Assembly: GCA_021738105.1 (NCBI GenBank)
Contig: JAIPCS010000114.1
Coordinates: 1-11,030 of the forward strand
Source: Sulfuritalea sp.
GTDB taxonomy: Bacteria > Pseudomonadota > Gammaproteobacteria > Burkholderiales > Rhodocyclaceae
Direction of reading: 5' to 3'
Length of the DNA stretch: 11,030 nt
In this document: positions 6,878 through 11,030 of the stretch, piece after piece
Position numbering within the stretch: the first letter of the stretch is position 1
Layout of the letters: the number at the start of each line of letters is the position of its first letter
Made by a program: the position numbers and the translations under genes
The notes under the pieces: model-generated
What the model was told of the DNA's origin: nothing
The model's input: the letters and a program-made list of their open reading frames with translations, nothing else
Databases searched by the model: none

Positions 6878-9800
6878 GTTTCTCCGGGTCTGGTTTCGTG
6901 TTCATGGGCGCCGCTGTCGAGCCGCGCGGCCAGCGCGCCCATGGCGCGCGGCCAGGCGGCTTCCAGCGCGGCGAAGTCGTCGGCGAAGTCGGCGGCGAAG
7001 TCGTCGGCGAAGTCGTCGGCGTGGCGCGCCGGCTGGCCCGCGCCCTGCAGCGGCTGATTCAAGGTTTCCTCCAGTCGTGACGCCGCGGTTTGCAATTCGA
7101 TCAGGCCGAGGGTGCCGGCGCCGCCCTTGAGGGCATGCGCGTGACGCCGCGCTGTGCTCATGTCCCGCGCCGCCAGCGCCGCGCCAATCTCGGTCACGAT
7201 GTGGGCGTTGCGTTCGCGGAACATCCGCAAAAAACGTTCGAGCATCGGGGCGTTGTCGTTGGTGCGGGTCAGCGCGATGGCGTAATCGAAGATTTGCGTG
7301 TCAGCGGGTGCGGGCGTTGCGGGCGGCGGCATTTCGAGAAAAGTCGGCGCTGGCGGAACGGCGGCGGCGGGCAGATTCCCCGCCGACGGGGGTTCGGCGC
7401 GGGCCGTGTGCCGTCCGTCCTCCAGCAGCCAGCGGGCCAGAGCGGAGTAGAGGGTGTCGGGCATGATCGGCTTGGTCAGGATGTCGTTCATGCCGGCGGC
7501 CAGCACCCGCGCGCTCACCTGTTTCATGGCGTTGGCGGTCAGGGCCAGGATCGGCAGATCCGGCCGGTGTTTGCGGATGAGACGGGCGGCCTGGTAGCCA
7601 TCCATCACCGGCATCTCGATATCCATCAGCACCACTGCGTAGTCGCCCCTGGTGACGGCCGCCACCGCCTGTTCGCCATCGTCGGCGGTATCCACCGTGG
7701 CGCCGGTGAGTTCGACCAGTTCGCGGCCGACCTGCCGGTTGAAGTCATTGTCGTCGACCAGCAGGATGCGCAGCCCGGTCAGCGTCAGGGCACTCGTCTG
7801 CGTGGCGCGGGCCGCGGGCCGGATGCTCCGGCCGCCCAGGGTGTCGACCAGGCTGTTGTAGAAAGTCGAGAGCGAAACCGGCTTGGGCAGGAAGGCCTGG
7901 ATATCGCCGTCGATGGCCTGGGCGCGGGCCAGTTCCTCCTCACCCCCGGTGATCAGGATGATCGGGATGGTGTTTCCTGTCTCGCGGATGCGTCGGGCGG
8001 TGGCCAGGCCATCGAGTCCGGGCAGACGCCAGTCCAGCACAATGCTGTCGAAGTGCTCCCCGGCCCGCAGTCTGGCCAGCGCCGCTTCGCCGGAATCCGC
8101 CTCGTCCGTCCGGCAATCAAAGGTCGCCAGGGCGCGCACCAATAGGCTGCGCATGGTGGCGTTGTCTTCCACCACCAGCGCCCGCCGGCCGGCGAGTAGA
8201 TTCAGCGACGGCGCCGTGACGCCCGCCCCGGCGCCCACCTCGTCGGCGGGGATGCCGAAGCGCGCGGTAAAACTGAAGCAGGAGCCTGCGCCGGCTTGGC
8301 TTTCCACCTCGATCTTGCCCCCCATGCGCGCCACCAGTTGCTGGCTGATGGTGAGCCCGAGCCCGGTGCCGCCATATTTGCGGGTGGTGGAACTGTCGGC
8401 CTGGGTGAAGGCGGTGAACAACTTGGCCATCTGTTCCGGCGTCATGCCCAGGCCGCTGTCGCGCACCTCGAAATGCAGGCGGAGGGCGGCGTCGCCGGCG
8501 TCGGCGGTGGCCGCCGGGGAAACGATCAGACTGATCTGGCCGCGCTCGGTGAACTTCAGGGCATTGCTCATCAGGTTGATCAGCACCTGACCCAGACGCA
8601 GGGGATCGCCCTCCACATTGACCGGGATGCCGGGCAGGGCGGCGATGATCAGTTCCACGCCCTTTTCGCCGGCCTTCGCCCTGAACAGGCTGGCGACGCG
8701 CGCCAGCACGCCATCGAGATTGAAGGCGATGGATTCCATCTCCAGTTTGTCGGCGTCGAGCTTGGACAGGTCGAGGATGTCATTGATGATTTCCAGCAGC
8801 GCTTCGGAGGCAACGCCAATCTTGCTGACATAGTCGCGCGCGCGGGGGGGCAGGTCAAGGCGCAGGCAGAGGTGGGCGAAGCCCGTCATGGCGTTGATCG
8901 GGGTGCGGATTTCGTGGCTCATGTGGGCCAGAAATTCGCTCTTGGCGTTGGTCGCGGCTTCGGCCACGAAGCGCGCGGTATCCAGTTCGGCGGTACGCAC
9001 GGCCACCTGCTCTTCCAGATGTTCGCGGTGGGCATCGAGTTCCGCGCCCATGCGTTTCTTCTCGGTGATGTTCTCCTTCACCGCGACATAATGGCTGATC
9101 TTGCCGTCGGCCCCCCGCAGGGGAGCGATAGAGGCCCATTCGAAACATACGCTGCCATCCTTGCGCTGGTTCTGGAGCTCGCCCTGCCAGACACGGCCGT
9201 GGCTCAGCGCATCCCACATGTCCGTGTAGATTTCCGGGGGGGTCTTGCCCGATTGCAGGATGCGCGGGTTCTTGCCGAGCACTTCCTCGCGGTCGTAGCC
9301 GGTATTCCGCATGAAGGCCGTGTTGACGTATTCGATGTTGGCCTCAAGGTTGGTGATGACGATGCTCTCGGGGCTCTGTTCCACGGCCAGCGAGAGCATT
9401 TGCAGCAGCGCCTCGGCGCGCTTCTGTTCGGTGATGTCGCGAATGTGGGCGACGAACAAAGTTTTCCCGTTCTGGTGCATGCTCCCCAATGTCAGCTCGA
9501 CGGGAAACTCCGTGCCATCGGCGCGCAGCGCGCTCAACTCGATCCGCGTGCCCATGATGTTGGAGCCCTTGGCCGGGTCGAAGTGCCGGATGCCTTGCCG
9601 ATGGCGCTCACGATACGCGGGCGGGATGATCAGCGCGGCGAGATCCTGGCCCAGAGCCTGTTCGACCGGGACGCCGAACATAACTTCGGCATGGCGATTC
9701 CAGTCGACGATCCGTCCCTCCGCATCGATGCTGATCACGGCATCCAGCGCCGAGTCGAGCAGCAACTGGTTTCGCTGCATAAGTTGCCTGGAGTTGCGGG

Positions 9801-10929
9801 TGGCCAGCATGGCATGGGCGGTGATCTTCTGCAATTGGCCGATCTCGTCGTGGCGAGTGATCCGCACGGTCCGCTCGATGTCGCCGCTGGCAATCGTGGC
9901 GGCATGCTGCGCGACGTCGTGCATGTCGCCCAGCATGCGCCGCAGCAACAGGATGAAGACGACGGTGACGCTGACCGCCAGCAGGCCCGCCAGCAGCGTG
10001 GCGATCAGGCTGCGCCGGGCGCGCGCGATCATCGCCGCCGAATTTTCGACGATGGCCGTCGCAAGCTGGCCTTCGATGCCTTTCATGGCGTCGATGCGGG
10101 CGCTGCTGGCGGCAATCCAGTGCTGTGGCTCGATGCCAAAACCACCTACGACGGCCTTGTCCAGCACCCGCTGGCGCATGCTCGCCGTTTCCTGGCTGGC
10201 GCGGGAAGCCTCCACCGCGTTCAGCGCGGCTTTTTGTTGCTCGGATGCGGTACGGCGAAAACTGGTCAGATAATTGTCCTGGCTGGCCAGAATGCCGAGC
10301 AGGTGGCCGTGCATCAAGTCGGCCAGCGGCTGGTCGGCGGCGAGCGCCGCATTCGTGGTGGCGCGCTCGCGTCCGGCCTGTTCCTTGGCGTTGAGGAGCA
10401 TCGCGTAAGACGAGAACATACGCATCATGCCGGCATCGGCCTGGGTCGCGGCGATCTCTCCCACCGCATTCAGATGGTTGTCGATGAGGGTGGTGTAGAA
10501 GGCGTACAACTGACTGGCGGGCAGCGTCAGCGCGCTGACGTCACGGCGCTGGTTGGCCACCTGGCCGAATAGCTGGTGCGCCTCGGCCAGGTACTGGCTG
10601 GCGGCTGGCGGCAGATCCGCTGCCTGCCCGGTCCAGATCCTGCCCATCGTCTCGTGCCGCGCGTCGGTGCGCGTGCGCTGCTGGTCCAGATCGGTGCGGA
10701 ACACCTTGCCCTGTGAAGCGATGAAGCCGGCGGACAGCCCGCGCTCCTTCTGCAGCTCATGCACCAGTTCGGTGCTGGCCACCATGATCTCGCCGAACCC
10801 CATCACGCGGCGGCCCTCCTGCAACTGGACTACGTCCTCCCGGACATGGGCGGCCAGGAACCACAGCATGCCCAGGCCCATCACGGAAAACAGCAGCAAC
10901 AGGCGAACGCGTATCGAATGGAATCTCAT
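6874..10929 (-). CDS. Hybrid sensor histidine kinase: NIT-HAMP-PAS-PAS-HisKA-HATPase-REC-REC-HPt
   Basis: This is a 1351-residue membrane hybrid kinase. TM1 is at about 8-27. The periplasmic region (about 28-305) matches a NIT nitrate/nitrite-sensing-type domain, with [15 protein letters not shown] (55-69) and then [10 protein letters not shown] (80-89). TM2 (about 308-330) leads into HAMP (331-380), PAS1 (about 388-505), PAS2 (about 508-625) and a coiled coil. HisKA has H672 (MSHEIRTP). The HATPase shows N785/N789 (NLMSNALKF), DSGLGM (824-829) and [10 protein letters not shown] (853-862). Receiver 1 (about 915-1030) has D966 and K1016; receiver 2 (about 1053-1168) has D1103 and K1153. A Pro/Ala linker (about 1176-1210) precedes the HPt domain with H1265 ([11 protein letters not shown]). 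All relay residues are intact, so multistep phosphotransfer is expected, with the HPt passing phosphate to the downstream regulators. The start at 10929 lies just before TM1; the in-frame extension to 11028 overlaps the upstream kinase gene and reads as low-complexity. A 12-base tandem repeat lies within the HPt region. The real ligand is unproven. Confidence 0.95.
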   Translation of the reverse strand: MRFHSIRVRLLLLFSVMGLGMLWFLAAHVREDVVQLQEGRRVMGFGEIMVASTELVHELQKERGLSAGFIASQGKVFRTDLDQQRTRTDARHETMGRIWTGQAADLPPAASQYLAEAHQLFGQVANQRRDVSALTLPASQLYAFYTTLIDNHLNAVGEIAATQADAGMMRMFSSYAMLLNAKEQAGRERATTNAALAADQPLADLMHGHLLGILASQDNYLTSFRRTASEQQKAALNAVEASRASQETASMRQRVLDKAVVGGFGIEPQHWIAASSARIDAMKGIEGQLATAIVENSAAMIARARRSLIATLLAGLLAVSVTVVFILLLRRMLGDMHDVAQHAATIASGDIERTVRITRHDEIGQLQKITAHAMLATRNSRQLMQRNQLLLDSALDAVISIDAEGRIVDWNRHAEVMFGVPVEQALGQDLAALIIPPAYRERHRQGIRHFDPAKGSNIMGTRIELSALRADGTEFPVELTLGSMHQNGKTLFVAHIRDITEQKRAEALLQMLSLAVEQSPESIVITNLEANIEYVNTAFMRNTGYDREEVLGKNPRILQSGKTPPEIYTDMWDALSHGRVWQGELQNQRKDGSVCFEWASIAPLRGADGKISHYVAVKENITEKKRMGAELDAHREHLEEQVAVRTAELDTARFVAEAATNAKSEFLAHMSHEIRTPINAMTGFAHLCLRLDLPPRARDYVSKIGVASEALLEIINDILDLSKLDADKLEMESIAFNLDGVLARVASLFRAKAGEKGVELIIAALPGIPVNVEGDPLRLGQVLINLMSNALKFTERGQISLIVSPAATADAGDAALRLHFEVRDSGLGMTPEQMAKLFTAFTQADSSTTRKYGGTGLGLTISQQLVARMGGKIEVESQAGAGSCFSFTARFGIPADEVGAGAGVTAPSLNLLAGRRALVVEDNATMRSLLVRALATFDCRTDEADSGEAALARLRAGEHFDSIVLDWRLPGLDGLATARRIRETGNTIPIILITGGEEELARAQAIDGDIQAFLPKPVSLSTFYNSLVDTLGGRSIRPAARATQTSALTLTGLRILLVDDNDFNRQVGRELVELTGATVDTADDGEQAVAAVTRGDYAVVLMDIEMPVMDGYQAARLIRKHRPDLPILALTANAMKQVSARVLAAGMNDILTKPIMPDTLYSALARWLLEDGRHTARAEPPSAGNLPAAAVPPAPTFLEMPPPATPAPADTQIFDYAIALTRTNDNAPMLERFLRMFRERNAHIVTEIGAALAARDMSTARRHAHALKGGAGTLGLIELQTAASRLEETLNQPLQGAGQPARHADDFADDFAADFADDFAALEAAWPRAMGALAARLDSGAHEHETRPGET
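6882..6885 (-). promoter_or_regulatory. Ribosome binding site inside the end of the hybrid kinase gene
   Basis: On the minus strand this reads GGAG, formed by the last codons of the hybrid kinase gene. Spacing is 4 bases to the ATG at 6877 and 7 bases to the ATG at 6874; the latter matches the spacing of other genes here. Confidence 0.5.
6971..7018 (-). repeat. Four-copy 12-base tandem repeat within the HPt-coding region
   Basis: The plus strand reads GCGAAGTCGTCG at 6971-6982, 6995-7006 and 7007-7018, with one variant copy (GCGAAGTCGGCG, one base different) at 6983-6994. The unit is a multiple of three, so gain or loss keeps the kinase in frame. It encodes an acidic Asp-Asp-Phe-Ala repeat at about residues 1305-1320, between the HPt helix carrying H1265 and the last predicted helix. 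Confidence 0.9.
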
Positions 10930-10933
10930 GGGT

Positions 10934-11030
10934 TTACTCGTTTGTCGGGAATGAGGATGCGGGTCCGCTTGCCCTCTCGGTCGCCGCCGGCAGCCACAGG
11001 GTGACGGCGGTACCGACGCCGGGCGCACTG
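10934..11030 (-). CDS. C-terminal end of a sensor histidine kinase (runs off right edge)
   Basis: On the minus strand a frame open from the window edge encodes 31 residues and ends in TAA at 10934-10936. It reads [20 protein letters not shown] followed by about 11 further residues. The 'G-x-GT-x-VTLWLP' pattern is the last beta-strand of a HATPase (histidine-kinase catalytic) domain. The same pattern ends the kinase at 802-2964 (GAGTTVTLWLPVG), so the two may be related. The stop is 4 bases before the hybrid-kinase ATG, placing both in one transcript. The fragment is short, so its sensor region and family are unknown. Confidence 0.75.
   Translation of the reverse strand, partial: SAPGVGTAVTLWLPAATERASGPASSFPTNE

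Noticed and set aside
6910..6955. GC-rich palindrome-like stretch near the end of the hybrid kinase gene
   Set aside because: It is explained by Ala/Arg codons of the coding region and short direct repeats; no T-tract follows, so it is not a terminator.
8296..10572. Long plus-strand open frame (758 codons) opposite the hybrid kinase
   Set aside because: It mirrors the NIT-to-HATPase coding region, has the same low-complexity antisense composition, and shows no motif or ribosome site.
10930..11028. Longer N-terminus for the hybrid kinase from an ATG at 11028
   Set aside because: The extra 33 residues are Arg/Pro-rich and overlap, in another frame, the conserved C-terminal strand of an upstream kinase. 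The ATG at 10929 directly precedes TM1.
1..11030. CRISPR arrays, insertion sequences, tRNA, rRNA, riboswitches and attachment sites
   Set aside because: No spaced direct repeats, transposase or integrase genes, or RNA-gene signatures were seen, and almost the whole window is coding.

Overview
The window is GC-rich and gene-dense, and every gene I can support lies on the minus strand, so transcription runs from 11030 down to 1. GC content, codon use and domain style suggest a betaproteobacterium, perhaps Rhodocyclales-like. No rRNA, tRNA or housekeeping gene is present to fix the taxonomy, so this is inference.

Layout in the direction of transcription: (1) the last 31 codons of a histidine kinase (11030-10934); (2) a 1351-residue hybrid kinase, NIT sensor - HAMP - PAS - PAS - HisKA - HATPase - REC - REC - HPt (10929-6874); (3) a response regulator with a receiver and an unrecognised C-terminal half (6877-5642); (4) a receiver/HD-GYP response regulator predicted to degrade cyclic di-GMP (5568-4345); (5) a stand-alone receiver (4312-3875); (6) a secreted family 3 solute-binding protein (3861-2968); (7) a membrane histidine kinase with a periplasmic sensor and a PAS domain (2964-802); (8) the first 263 residues of a MASE1 membrane-sensor protein that enters a CHASE-like region and runs off the left edge (790-1). 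Spacing is operon-like: gaps are 3 to 32 bases or the genes overlap. The one exception is a 73-base gap at 5569-5641, which holds a GC hairpin.

The genes read as one signalling locus rather than metabolism. The hybrid kinase carries every phosphorelay station in one chain. It is followed by three separate response regulators, one with a complete HD-GYP catalytic set. The solute-binding protein has no transporter genes next to it and lies 3 bases upstream of a sensor kinase, so it may be a periplasmic ligand-presenting partner. The receivers of genes 3 and 4 are close paralogues with unrelated outputs, so the locus probably grew by duplication and output swapping. The strongest leads are the uncharacterised output region of gene 3, the binding-protein/kinase pair, and an in-frame 12-base tandem repeat inside the HPt-coding region of the hybrid kinase. 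I found no mobile element, CRISPR array or RNA gene, and no convincing promoter or terminator.
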